A stretch of 64,000 nt of DNA, taken from NCBI GenBank assembly GCA_944380605.1, contig CALWIA010000027.1:1-64000 (forward strand), written 5' to 3'. How positions within the stretch are numbered: the first letter of the stretch is position 1; every line of letters starts with the position of its first letter. The notes under the pieces were generated by a model. It had not been told where the DNA came from. It worked only from the letters and a program-made list of their open reading frames with translations, and made no database searches. The position numbers were made by a program, and so were the translations under genes. Below, one piece after another: positions 25,972 through 34,619 of the stretch. The DNA comes from an uncultured Lachnospiraceae bacterium (GTDB lineage: Bacteria; Bacillota; Clostridia; Lachnospirales; Lachnospiraceae).

Positions 25972-27660
25972 ATGGAAATCACAGCATTCAGCGAACTGCA
26001 GTTAGACAGCCGGATTCTCCGGGCGGTGGAGGAGATGGGATTCGAAGAGGCGACGCCGATTCAGGCCCAGGCCATTCCGGTGCAGATGGAGGGCCGGGAC
26101 ATTGTGGGCCAGGCCCAGACCGGTACCGGCAAGACCGCCGCTTTCGGCATTCCCCTGCTTCAGAAGATCGATCCCAAAAACAAGAAAATTCAGGCCATTG
26201 CCCTCTGCCCCACCCGGGAGCTGGCCATCCAGGTAGCCGGAGAGATCCGGAATCTGGCCAAATACATGCACGGCATCAAGGTGCTGCCCATCTACGGCGG
26301 CCAGGACATTACCCGCCAGATCCGGGGGCTGAAAGACGGCACCCAGATCGTCATCGGCACGCCGGGCCGGGTTATGGACCACATGCGCAGAAAGACCATC
26401 CGCTGCGACCAGATCCATACGGTAATCATGGACGAAGCCGACGAGATGCTGAATATGGGATTTCTGGAAGATATGGAAACTATCCTCAGCCAGCTGCCCG
26501 AAGAGCGGCAGACGGTGATGTTTTCCGCCACCATGCCTCCGGCCATTCAGGAAATCGCCAGACGGTTCCAGAAGGACCCGGTCAATGTAAGGGTAGTAAA
26601 AAAGGAACTGACGGTTCCGAAGGTGACCCAGTATTACTATGAGGTCAAGCCCAAAACCAAGACCGAGGTTATGTGCCGGCTGCTGGATCTGTACGCCCCC
26701 AAACGGTCCGTGGCTTTCTGCAACACCAAAAAGCAGGTGGATGAACTGGTGCAGGAACTGCAGGGCCGGGGCTATTTTGCCGAAGGACTTCACGGAGATC
26801 TAAAACAGGTGCAGCGGGATCGGGTGATGAACAGCTTCCGCGCCGGCCGCACGGAGATTCTGGTGGCGACGGACGTGGCGGCCCGGGGCATTGATGTAGA
26901 CGACGTGGAAGCAGTGTTCAACTACGACATTCCCCAGGACGACGAGTACTATGTGCACCGCATCGGCCGTACCGGCCGGGCGGGAAGAGAAGGCATCGCC
27001 TTCAGCCTGGCGGTGGGGAAGGAAGTCTACAAGCTGCGGGATATCCAGCGGTACTGCCGGACCCGGATTCTGCCCCAGGCCATTCCTTCCCTCAACGACA
27101 TTACCGCCATCAAAGCGGAGAAGATTCTGGAACAGGTGAAAGAAGTGATGGAAGAAACCGATCTGACCCGTATGGTGCATCTGGTGGAGCAGAAGGTGCT
27201 GGAAGAGGACTACACCACCCTGGACGTGGCGGCGGCGCTTCTGAAGCTGGCCATGGGTGAAGAAAATGAAGACATTGACGATTCCGGCCGTCCGGCCCGT
27301 TCTCTGGACGACCTGGACCGTTACGGCTATGGCCGGCGGGAAGGCCGAGGCAGCCGGGATAGCGGCCGAAGCGCCGGACGCCGGGGAAGAAACGGCGGCC
27401 GTGGGCGCAGAGAAGGCGCGGCGGGCATGGCCAGACTGTTTTTGAATATTGGAAAAGACCAGAACGTGCGTCCTGCCGACATTCTGGGAGCCATTGCCGG
27501 AGAATCCGGCATTTCCGGGAAAATGGTGGGCAGTATTGACATGTACGACAAATATACCTTTGTGGAAGTGCCGGAAGACGCGGCGGAACAGGTGATGAAC
27601 GCCATGGCCCGGGCGAAAATCCGGGGCAGAAACGTGCATATGGAGATGGCGGAAGCGTAG
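25972..27660 (+). CDS. DEAD-box RNA helicase (CshA/DbpA-like)
   Basis: A 562-aa ATP-dependent RNA helicase. Motifs are in order: Q motif (TPIQAQAIP), Walker A AQTGTGKT (residues 48-55), PTRELAIQ, GTPGR, DEAD, SAT, ARGID and HRIGRTGRAG. A Gly/Arg-rich linker (about 445-480) leads to a C-terminal DbpA-type RNA-binding domain. It likely acts in ribosome assembly, RNA decay or cold adaptation. The ATG at 25972 is preferred; the ribosome-binding site is weak (AGAAAGG) and somewhat distant, so the start is less certain than the identity. Confidence 0.95.
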   Translation: MEITAFSELQLDSRILRAVEEMGFEEATPIQAQAIPVQMEGRDIVGQAQTGTGKTAAFGIPLLQKIDPKNKKIQAIALCPTRELAIQVAGEIRNLAKYMHGIKVLPIYGGQDITRQIRGLKDGTQIVIGTPGRVMDHMRRKTIRCDQIHTVIMDEADEMLNMGFLEDMETILSQLPEERQTVMFSATMPPAIQEIARRFQKDPVNVRVVKKELTVPKVTQYYYEVKPKTKTEVMCRLLDLYAPKRSVAFCNTKKQVDELVQELQGRGYFAEGLHGDLKQVQRDRVMNSFRAGRTEILVATDVAARGIDVDDVEAVFNYDIPQDDEYYVHRIGRTGRAGREGIAFSLAVGKEVYKLRDIQRYCRTRILPQAIPSLNDITAIKAEKILEQVKEVMEETDLTRMVHLVEQKVLEEDYTTLDVAAALLKLAMGEENEDIDDSGRPARSLDDLDRYGYGRREGRGSRDSGRSAGRRGRNGGRGRREGAAGMARLFLNIGKDQNVRPADILGAIAGESGISGKMVGSIDMYDKYTFVEVPEDAAEQVMNAMARAKIRGRNVHMEMAEA

Positions 27661-27679
27661 ACCGCGGAAAGGAGAAGGA

Positions 27680-28819
27680 ATGGTTATTCAGAGCAGACGG
27701 GTCTGGCTGGCAGGCCAGTTTCTGGCGGCCCAGCTGGAAGTGGAAGAGGGGAAAATTCAGGCGGTGCGGCCCTACGGAACGGCGGCGCCGGACGCGGATT
27801 ACGGAGACAAACGAATCGTGCCGGGGTTTATCGACCTGCACACCCACGGCGCCTATGGATTTGACACCAACGATGGGGAGGAAGAAGGGCTGCGCCGCTG
27901 GCAGCGGCGGATTCCGGAGGAAGGGGTTACCTCGTTTCTGCCCACTACGGTGACGCAGATGCCCCAGGTGCTGATCCGGGCCCTGTCCAACGCGGCCGCT
28001 GTGGCGGAGACGCCCGGCGAAGGGGCGGAGATCCTGGGCATTCACCTGGAAGGGCCGTTTCTGGATATGCAGTACAAGGGCGCGCAGCCGCCGGAGGCCA
28101 TCGCGGCGCCGGAGACAGAGCAGTTTCAGATTTACCAGAAAGCGGCGAAAAACTGGATCCGCTATATCACCCTGGCTCCGGAGCACGACCCGGACTGGGC
28201 GCTGACCCGCTATTGCAGCCGGAACGGCGTGGCGGTCAGCATAGGCCATTCGTCCGCGTCTTATGAACAGGCGCTGCTTGGCATCGCCAACGGGGCGTCG
28301 TCCATGACCCACGTCTTCAACGGCATGACCGGCTTTCACCATCGGGAGCCGGGTCTGGCAGGAACCGCCCTGCGGGTGCGGGAAGTGTACGGCGAGATCA
28401 TCTGCGACGGACGCCATGTCCACCCCGCGGCCCTGAACAATTTCTTCGCGGCCAAAGGCAGAGACTATACCATTATGGTCACCGATTCCCTGCGGGCCAA
28501 GCACTGCCCGCCGGGCGGCGAATATGAACTGGGGGGCCACGCGGTGGAAGTCCGGGAAAACGGACTGGCCTATATCAAAGGCACCGACACCATTGCCGGC
28601 AGTACCCTGGCCATGAACCGGGGGCTGCAGATTCTGACAGAGCAGGCCATGGTGCCTTTTGACGCGGCTTTAAACGCCTGCACCATTAACCCGGCCCGGT
28701 GCCTGGGCGCAGACCGCCGCAAGGGGCGGCTGCGGGCCGGGTACGACGCGGACATCGTCGTGCTGGAAGACAGCTACGACGTATGTCAGACCTACTGCAA
28801 AGGCAGGGCGATGCTTTAA
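27680..28819 (+). CDS. nagA: N-acetylglucosamine-6-phosphate deacetylase
   Basis: A 379-aa amidohydrolase that deacetylates GlcNAc-6-phosphate, feeding aminosugars into glycolysis and cell-wall precursors. Visible motifs are DLHTHG, HLEGPF, SIGHSSAS, a THVFNGM segment, CDGRHVHP and the catalytic Asp in TDSL. GAAAGGAGAAGG precedes the start. No nagB lies in this window. It follows the helicase by 19 nt and ends with a tail-to-tail stop-codon overlap with the aminotransferase gene. Confidence 0.95.
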   Translation: MVIQSRRVWLAGQFLAAQLEVEEGKIQAVRPYGTAAPDADYGDKRIVPGFIDLHTHGAYGFDTNDGEEEGLRRWQRRIPEEGVTSFLPTTVTQMPQVLIRALSNAAAVAETPGEGAEILGIHLEGPFLDMQYKGAQPPEAIAAPETEQFQIYQKAAKNWIRYITLAPEHDPDWALTRYCSRNGVAVSIGHSSASYEQALLGIANGASSMTHVFNGMTGFHHREPGLAGTALRVREVYGEIICDGRHVHPAALNNFFAAKGRDYTIMVTDSLRAKHCPPGGEYELGGHAVEVRENGLAYIKGTDTIAGSTLAMNRGLQILTEQAMVPFDAALNACTINPARCLGADRRKGRLRAGYDADIVVLEDSYDVCQTYCKGRAML

Positions 28820-30000
28820 AATACATACCGGTTCAGACGGTCAAAGGCCTCCTGTACCAGAGAGAACGGCACCGCCAGGTTCATGCGGATGGCATAAGGC
28901 CGATGGAAGGGCCGTCCATCCTGCCAGGCCACGCCCACATCCCAGCCGGCCCGCAGCAGTTCGTCCAGGGTGCGGCCGTTGGCGCGGCACCACTCGGTGC
29001 AGTCCAGGTACAGCATGTAGGTGCCTTCCGGCTTGGCCAGGGACACGCCTTTAAAATGGGACAGGATGTAGTCGTAGGCGTAGTTGATATTGCCGCTGAG
29101 CACCTGGCACAGCTCGTCGGTCCACTGGGCTCCCTCCGGCTGATAGGCGCCGATCAGGGCGTGCATGGACAGCACGTTGGGGCTGTTGTAGTGGCTCAAA
29201 GAAGACTCTTTTGCCAGCCGGTCCCGCAGGTACGGATTGTAGACGATGTGATACGAGCCCACCAGGCCCGCCAGGCTGAAGGTCTTGGAAGGCGCGTATA
29301 CGGCGATGGTCCGGTTTCTGGCGTCTTCCGATATCGACTGGGTGGGGGTGTGGGTATGGCCGTTTAACAGGATATCCGACCAGATCTCGTCGGAGATCAC
29401 CACGCAGTCGTTGGCTTTGTACACTTCCATGGCCTTTTCGATCTCCCAGCGTTCCCAGACCCGGCCGGAGGGGTTGTGGGGGGAACAGAACACTGCCGTA
29501 TGGATGGCGTGTTCTTTCAGCTTCCGGTCCATGTCTTCATAGTCCATGCGCCACACGCCGGCTTCGTCCTGCACCAGGTCGCTGTGCACCAGGCGGTAGC
29601 CGCAGTTTTCCAGAGAGTGGGTAAAGCCGATGTAGGTGGGAGAGTGCACCAGAATGCTGTCTCCCCGGGAACAGAAGGCGCCGGCGGCGGCAACCACGCA
29701 GCCCAGCACTCCGTTTTCATAGCCGATGCAGTCTCGGGTCAGGCCGGTGACGCCGTTGCGGGTCTCCTGCCAGCGGATGATGGAGTCAAAATACGCGTCG
29801 CTGAGGGAAAAATATCCGAAGGCGGGGTGGTCGATGCGCTGCCGGAGCGCTTCGAGGATGGAAGGGGCGGTGGGAAAATTCATGTCCGCCACCCACATGG
29901 GAATCAGGCTGAAGCCTTCTTTGGGGAATCCCGGCGGTTTGTCCACGGCGATGGCGTCGCGGCCTTTTCGGTCCATAAGAGAAGTAAAATCATAAGTCAT
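28816..30000 (-). CDS. MalY/PatB-type PLP aminotransferase (cystathionine beta-lyase-like)
   Basis: A 394-aa fold type I PLP enzyme. The Schiff-base Lys lies in APSKTFSLAGL (about residue 232), with the CSPHNPSGRVW and VISDEIW cofactor contacts ahead of it. The start is supported by AAAGGAGGG. Family members cleave cystathionine or act as C-S lyases and may double as regulators (MalY). The gene is monocistronic, and no methionine genes are nearby. Confidence 0.9.
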   Translation of the reverse strand: MTYDFTSLMDRKGRDAIAVDKPPGFPKEGFSLIPMWVADMNFPTAPSILEALRQRIDHPAFGYFSLSDAYFDSIIRWQETRNGVTGLTRDCIGYENGVLGCVVAAAGAFCSRGDSILVHSPTYIGFTHSLENCGYRLVHSDLVQDEAGVWRMDYEDMDRKLKEHAIHTAVFCSPHNPSGRVWERWEIEKAMEVYKANDCVVISDEIWSDILLNGHTHTPTQSISEDARNRTIAVYAPSKTFSLAGLVGSYHIVYNPYLRDRLAKESSLSHYNSPNVLSMHALIGAYQPEGAQWTDELCQVLSGNINYAYDYILSHFKGVSLAKPEGTYMLYLDCTEWCRANGRTLDELLRAGWDVGVAWQDGRPFHRPYAIRMNLAVPFSLVQEAFDRLNRYVF

Positions 30001-30066
30001 GCAGTCGCCCTCCTTTGTACGTCATAATGTATTCAGTATAACATGGGAGGCGGCCGGCGGCAAGAC

Positions 30067-30207
30067 AGATCGGGTAGGGGAAAGCTTCTTTCCCCTACCC
30101 GATCTGCGCGATACCGCGCTCATCTCGTGGCATTGCCACTCGATGACCGTTGCCTGTCGGATGCCTGCTCGTGCAAGCACGGCAGTCGCCCGACCGTCAT
30201 ATCGCGC
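30067..30207. repeat. Palindromic intergenic element
   Basis: An 18-bp perfect hairpin (30067-30105, loop CTT) is followed by a branched fold closed by GCGCGATA (30106-30113) with TATCGCGC (30200-30207). Inner hairpins include GTGGC-ATT-GCCAC and a CGTGC/GCACG stem. CTCGTGCAAGCACG (30168-30181) is the reverse complement of 14349-14362. The layout, a perfect hairpin followed by a GC-closed branched fold, resembles the 132-nt repeats, but the sequence is different. Confidence 0.6.
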
Positions 30208-30254
30208 AAAAAAGCTGCGGGGAATACGAAAAACTCGTAATTCCCGCAGCTTTT
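30208..30254 (-). terminator. Intrinsic terminator of the GH4 gene
   Basis: Read on the minus strand, AGCTGCGGGAAT and its complement form a long stem (30213-30229 with 30235-30251, small bulges), followed by a T-run matching the A-run at 30208-30213. It ends the GH4 transcript before the aminotransferase. Confidence 0.8.
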
Positions 30255-30285
30255 GTATCATCGAACAGAGAGGGGGTTCTGTCGA

Positions 30286-31686
30286 TTACTTGTTCCAGCC
30301 TTCCGGAAGGTACTTCTTGGTGTTGTCGATCATGTCGTCGGCCAGTTTCTTCACATCGGCTTCGGAAGCGCGGCCTTTTACCAGCGGATCGTTTAAGAAC
30401 GCCTTGTACACCAGTTCCCGGTCGCAGGTCAGAGCTGCCTGCAGAACGGTCTCGTGGTTCTCTACGTGAGGCGTGATCAGAGCCAGCACATTTTCCGGAA
30501 TATTGCCGGCGATCAGCGGCTTAATGGAATCCCGGCTGAACACCGCGTTGGTCTCCACAACCGCCGTAGACGGCAGGTTCGGAATCTGCAGATAGGTATT
30601 GGGGATGTTCACGTTGCTGACAACCCGATCCAGTCCGCACAGAGCCTTGATTAACAGGATGCCTTCCTCGCCTGAGGGCTTCAGCTCGATTTCCTCTTCG
30701 CCGCTTACCAGACGGGCGCTCTTGGCCAGACGGTTCTTTAAGTCTTCTTTTCTCCAGGCAACGGTGGTCAGGCCGAACTTCCAGCTGGTAACCGTCTCCG
30801 GATCCTTCAGATATTCATCGCCGGGCATAAACTCAGCCAGATGACGGTCGCCGGCGGCGGCGATCATGCCGTAACGGCGGAACAGGTCAAATTTCACACG
30901 GTGCGCGCAGGCGAACGTGCTGTTGGCCCAGTTCTTGTCCGGCTCGTTGTAGCCTTCTTCGAAATGCTTGTCAATGTAGTCGCGGTATACTGGGAACAGG
31001 TCGATGCCCTTGTAGGAAGCCTGATCGAACCAGGTGAAGTGGTTGATGCCCAGTACGTTGACATGGATGTCGCGGCGGTCTACGTCCTTCAGACCCATGG
31101 TCTCTTCGCAGATGCCCTTTAATACTTTCTGGGTGCCGAATACTTCATGGCAGCAGCCGAAGGCCTTGATCTCCGGGAAGGTGTGATACAGGGTCTTCAC
31201 GCACAGGGTCATGGGGTTGGTGTAGTTGATAACCCACGCGTCGGGAGAATATTTCTTAACGGCGTTGGCAATGTCCACGAACATGGGAATGGTTCTCAGG
31301 GCGCGGACGATGCCGCCGGGGCCTGCCGTATCGCCTACGGACTGGTAGATGCCCAGGCGCTCAGGCAGATGCACATCGGACTCCATCTCGTCGAAGGTGC
31401 CGGGCAGAATGGAAATCACTACGAAATCCGCGCCGGTCAGGGCTTCTTCGATGGTCTTGGTGGTCTTGTACTCCCATTTGCCCTTGGTATCGGGACGGGA
31501 AGTCAGATGATTGCCGATGATCTCGTTGTGCTTGGCAGCTTCCTCGTCAATATCGTACAGGCGGATGGTTCCGCTTAAGGAATCGTCCATGGACAGGTCG
31601 GTCATAAAGGTCCAGGCCCAGCCTCTGGAGCCGCCGCCGATGTACGCGATCTGAACGTCGCTCATTTTGTTGTCTGCGTATTTCAT
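30286..31686 (-). CDS. Glycoside hydrolase family 4 (probable alpha-glucosidase group)
   Basis: A 466-aa NAD- and metal-dependent glycosidase. The Rossmann motif is AYIGGGSRGW near the N-terminus. The metal-binding motif reads CCHEVFG near residue 198. From memory, C-H-E-V marks the alpha-glucosidase group of GH4, while galactosidases have C-H-S-V; this assignment needs checking. NINHF-like GINHFTWF supplies the metal His. GAGGAGG lies 10 nt upstream of the ATG. It is divergent from an AraC-type regulator that may control it, and lies in a glycan-use region. Confidence 0.88.
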   Translation of the reverse strand: MKYADNKMSDVQIAYIGGGSRGWAWTFMTDLSMDDSLSGTIRLYDIDEEAAKHNEIIGNHLTSRPDTKGKWEYKTTKTIEEALTGADFVVISILPGTFDEMESDVHLPERLGIYQSVGDTAGPGGIVRALRTIPMFVDIANAVKKYSPDAWVINYTNPMTLCVKTLYHTFPEIKAFGCCHEVFGTQKVLKGICEETMGLKDVDRRDIHVNVLGINHFTWFDQASYKGIDLFPVYRDYIDKHFEEGYNEPDKNWANSTFACAHRVKFDLFRRYGMIAAAGDRHLAEFMPGDEYLKDPETVTSWKFGLTTVAWRKEDLKNRLAKSARLVSGEEEIELKPSGEEGILLIKALCGLDRVVSNVNIPNTYLQIPNLPSTAVVETNAVFSRDSIKPLIAGNIPENVLALITPHVENHETVLQAALTCDRELVYKAFLNDPLVKGRASEADVKKLADDMIDNTKKYLPEGWNK

Positions 31687-31822
31687 GATTTAAATCCTCC
31701 TCTTTTCATGAAACCTTTCATTTCATTCTGGACTTATCATACTACAAAGCAGTATAATAATCTTATGAAATTGCACTCAAAATTCCAAATTCTATACTTT
31801 TGGACACAGATGGAGAAACGGA

Positions 31823-32683
31823 ATGGAACAGATTTTATTTCAGAATTCCATGGAAGGCCTGGAGATGGAACGGGTGGTCCGGGACTACGAATATTCCATG
31901 GTAACCCGGCATTTTCACGCCACCTGTGAACTGTATTACCTGGTGGAAGGAGAACGGTATTATTTCATTGACAAACAGACTTACCGGATCCGGGCGGGGG
32001 ACGCGGTGCTGATCCGGCCCAACCAGATCCACAAGACCAGCATGGCGTCGGAATCCTACCACAGCCGGATCCTGCTGCAGATTGCGGAATCCATACTGGA
32101 TCCGGTGCTGCGGGCCAGCGGCCTGGGAGAGATGGGACAGGTTTTTGCCGGGGAAGCGGTGATCGTGTCGGTGCCGGAAGAAGAACGACCGGCGGTGATG
32201 GAACTGTTTGCGCAGATCGGCAGGGAGCTGCAGGGGCGGCAGCGCCAGTACGAGGCGGCGGTGAAGCTGAAGCTGGCGGAACTTCTGCTGGTTTTGTCCC
32301 GCTTTCAGAAACGGTCGGTGTTTGAAGAGGAAAAGCAGGAAGTGGTGCAGACCTGGAAACATCAGAAAGTACATGAAGTGGCGGACTATCTGCTGACCCA
32401 TCCGGAAACCGGGGAATCCCTGGAAGAGGTGGCTCGGCGGTTTTATGTCAGCAAATCTTACCTGAGCCGGATTTTTAAAGAAGTCACCAGCTTTACCGTC
32501 AACGAGTACAAGATCATCAGCCGGATCAAAAAATCTCAGCAGCTGCTGGCGGACAGCAGCTGCAGCGTGACGGAGATCTCGGAGATGCTGGGCTTTGAAA
32601 ATATGACCTACTATGAGCGGGTATTTAAAAAGTACGTGGGCATGACGCCGCTGAAATACCGCAGGCAGCAGCAGGCGTCCTGA
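31823..32683 (+). CDS. AraC family transcriptional regulator (cupin sensor)
   Basis: A 286-aa protein. The N-terminal cupin-like domain (RHFHATCELYYLVEGERYYF, near residues 30-50) is a likely sugar sensor. The C-terminal AraC double helix-turn-helix includes VARRFYVSKSYLSRIFKEV and ends in YYERVFKKYVGMTPLKYR. It is divergent from the GH4 gene, and a TATAAT at 31753-31758 suggests its own promoter in the shared 136-nt gap. The ribosome-binding site is weak (GGAG). Confidence 0.9.
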   Translation: MEQILFQNSMEGLEMERVVRDYEYSMVTRHFHATCELYYLVEGERYYFIDKQTYRIRAGDAVLIRPNQIHKTSMASESYHSRILLQIAESILDPVLRASGLGEMGQVFAGEAVIVSVPEEERPAVMELFAQIGRELQGRQRQYEAAVKLKLAELLLVLSRFQKRSVFEEEKQEVVQTWKHQKVHEVADYLLTHPETGESLEEVARRFYVSKSYLSRIFKEVTSFTVNEYKIISRIKKSQQLLADSSCSVTEISEMLGFENMTYYERVFKKYVGMTPLKYRRQQQAS

Positions 32684-32694
32684 GCATGGCTGCC

Positions 32695-33549
32695 CTATAG
32701 GGGCCTGCGGAACTTGCCGGGGGTGGCGCCGGTCACCTTCTTGAAGGTGCGGATGAAGTTGGAGTAGTCGTTGAAGCCGGACAGGTGGCAGGTCTCCGCC
32801 ACGGTATAGCCCTGGGCCAGCAGGCTTTTGGCCAGAGCCACCCGCCGTACCAGGATGTACTGGAAAATGGTGCTCTGGGTCTGAAGCTTGAAGGTATGGC
32901 TCAGATAGTACTTGTCCATGGACAGGGCCCTGGCGATGGAGTCCAGCGTCATGGGCGAGGACAGATGGGCGTCGATGTAGTCCATGACGGCCTGGGTGTG
33001 GCGGGGAATGGGCGCGGCCGGCGCCGGAGCCGCCTTCTGCCAGGCCTGGTTGATGAAAATCAGGATCTGCAGGATGGAGGCGGCCGCCAGCAGGTCGCTG
33101 CCGTATTCGCCGGGCCGCTGCATGGCCTGCCGCGTTTCTCGGGCCATGGACAGCAGCTTTTTCTGCTGGGCGCCGGACAGCGGCACCAGATTGCTGACGC
33201 CGGGCTTGCGGTGAAAACAGGCCAGCAGATTGGTGGTCGGAGTGCAGTACTGCCGGACAAAGTCCGGGTGCAGATGGATCACCAGCCGGGTAAAGGGCTG
33301 GCCGGAGCTGTTGACAGCCTTGTGGATCTCGTTGGTGGAAAACAGAATCAGACTGCCGGGTTCCAGTGGATAACAGACATTTTCTACGAAATACTGGAGA
33401 TGGCCATCGATGAGAAAGTAGATTTCATAGCGGTTGTGCATGTGAAATTCGGAATTGCCGGCGGTCATGCTGGTGGAAATATCGCAGGTAAACGGCTGCG
33501 GGAACCGGTCGTAGCGGTAGACGACGGGGGGATTGGGAGATTCGTTCAT
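32695..33549 (-). CDS. AraC family transcriptional regulator (cupin sensor)
   Basis: A 284-aa protein with an N-terminal cupin-like sensor (FHMHNRYEIYFLIDGHLQYF) and a C-terminal AraC domain (ALSMDKYYLSHTFKL and DYSNFIRTFKKVTGATPGKF). The ATG at 33549 follows GAGGAAG; a longer reading starting at 33648 would begin with a hydrophobic stretch lacking a ribosome-binding site. It is convergent with the other AraC gene (11-nt gap) and divergent from the isomerase, its likely target. Confidence 0.9.
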   Translation of the reverse strand: MNESPNPPVVYRYDRFPQPFTCDISTSMTAGNSEFHMHNRYEIYFLIDGHLQYFVENVCYPLEPGSLILFSTNEIHKAVNSSGQPFTRLVIHLHPDFVRQYCTPTTNLLACFHRKPGVSNLVPLSGAQQKKLLSMARETRQAMQRPGEYGSDLLAAASILQILIFINQAWQKAAPAPAAPIPRHTQAVMDYIDAHLSSPMTLDSIARALSMDKYYLSHTFKLQTQSTIFQYILVRRVALAKSLLAQGYTVAETCHLSGFNDYSNFIRTFKKVTGATPGKFRRPL

Positions 33550-33623
33550 GGCTTCCTCGGAAAATAGACAATATATGCAGGTTTTTACCCAATTTCTGCA
33601 AACAAATGGCTTCAAAAAAAGTA

Positions 33624-33657
33624 TATAATAAAACAATGGAGAAGGCAAGTCTGCCTT
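33624..33657 (+). promoter_or_regulatory. Promoter -10 and hairpin ahead of the isomerase
   Basis: TATAAT occurs at 33624-33629. Just downstream, AAGGCA (33642-33647) pairs with TGCCTT (33652-33657) around AGTC. The -35 is poor, in keeping with activator control. The hairpin could be an operator or a 5'-protecting stem. Confidence 0.4.
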
Positions 33658-33683
33658 GAAATCAAAAAAAGGAGAGGATTATT

Positions 33684-34535
33684 ATGTGGAACGGAATTGT
33701 ATTGAGCGGATTCGCGGATGAGATCGATCCCAGTCTGGACAAGCAGATCGAGGTTCTGAAGAAACTGGGCATGAACCACGTGGAAATGCGCGGCGTCAAC
33801 GGCAAGGGACTGGTTGAGTACACCATAGACGAGGCAAAAGAGATCAAGAAGCAGCTGGACGCGGAAGACATTCACCTTTCTTCCGTCGGCTCCCCCATCG
33901 GCAAGATCCAGATCACCGATGATTTTGAGCCCCATTTTGAACTGTACAAGCATACGGTGGAGATCGCCCATCTGATGGACGCCCCCTATATCCGCATGTT
34001 CAGCTTCTTTATGCCTTCTGAGGAGTCCTGCCCCCAGTATAAGGACGAAGTGATGAAGCGTCTGGGCCGCATGGCGGATTATGCCAAGGCCAACGACATC
34101 ATCCTGCTTCATGAAAATGAAAAAGATATCTACGGCGATATCGCTTCCCGCTGCCTGGAGATCCAGAAGGAATTCTACGGCGACCACTTCAAGGCGGTAT
34201 TCGACTTCGCCAACTTCGTACAGTGCGGCCAGAACACGCTGGAAGCCTATGACATGCTGCGCCCCTACATCGCCTACATCCATATCAAAGATGCTCTGGC
34301 GGCGGACGCCAGCGTAGTGCCTGCCGGCCACGGCGACGGCCATGTGGAAGAACTGCTGAAGAAGTTCAAGGAGTCCGGCTACACCGGATACCTGTCTCTG
34401 GAGCCCCATCTGGCGGACTTCGCCGGATTCTCCGCGCTGGAGATGAACGCCTCCCAGAAGAAGAAACTGGACGGAGAGGAAGCCTTTACCCTGGCCCACG
34501 ACAGCCTGGTAAAGATCCTGAACAAGATCGGCTGA
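33684..34535 (+). CDS. Sugar phosphate isomerase/epimerase (TIM barrel, AP endonuclease 2 superfamily)
   Basis: A 283-aa protein with the xylose-isomerase-like TIM barrel. Characteristic strands are VEMRGVNGKG, LHENEKDIYGD, AVFDFANFVQ and YIHIKDAL, whose Glu, Asp and His residues form the metal site. AAAAGGAGAGG precedes the ATG. It is divergent from an AraC-type regulator. The substrate is unknown, probably a ketose or inositol-like sugar. Confidence 0.9.
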   Translation: MWNGIVLSGFADEIDPSLDKQIEVLKKLGMNHVEMRGVNGKGLVEYTIDEAKEIKKQLDAEDIHLSSVGSPIGKIQITDDFEPHFELYKHTVEIAHLMDAPYIRMFSFFMPSEESCPQYKDEVMKRLGRMADYAKANDIILLHENEKDIYGDIASRCLEIQKEFYGDHFKAVFDFANFVQCGQNTLEAYDMLRPYIAYIHIKDALAADASVVPAGHGDGHVEELLKKFKESGYTGYLSLEPHLADFAGFSALEMNASQKKKLDGEEAFTLAHDSLVKILNKIG

Positions 34536-34550
34536 ATCTGAACCCATCAG

Positions 34551-34587
34551 AAAAGGAGAGCGGCTGCGAAAGCCGTTCTCCTTTTTT
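34551..34587 (+). terminator. Intrinsic terminator after the isomerase
   Basis: GGAGAGCGGCT pairs with AGCCGTTCTCC around GCGAA, with one G-T pair, followed by six T. It may also serve the opposing GH88/105 gene, as A residues precede the stem. Confidence 0.85.
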
Positions 34588-34619
34588 GTGTACTCGGCGG
34601 GTGGCCGCCGGGCCCGTGA

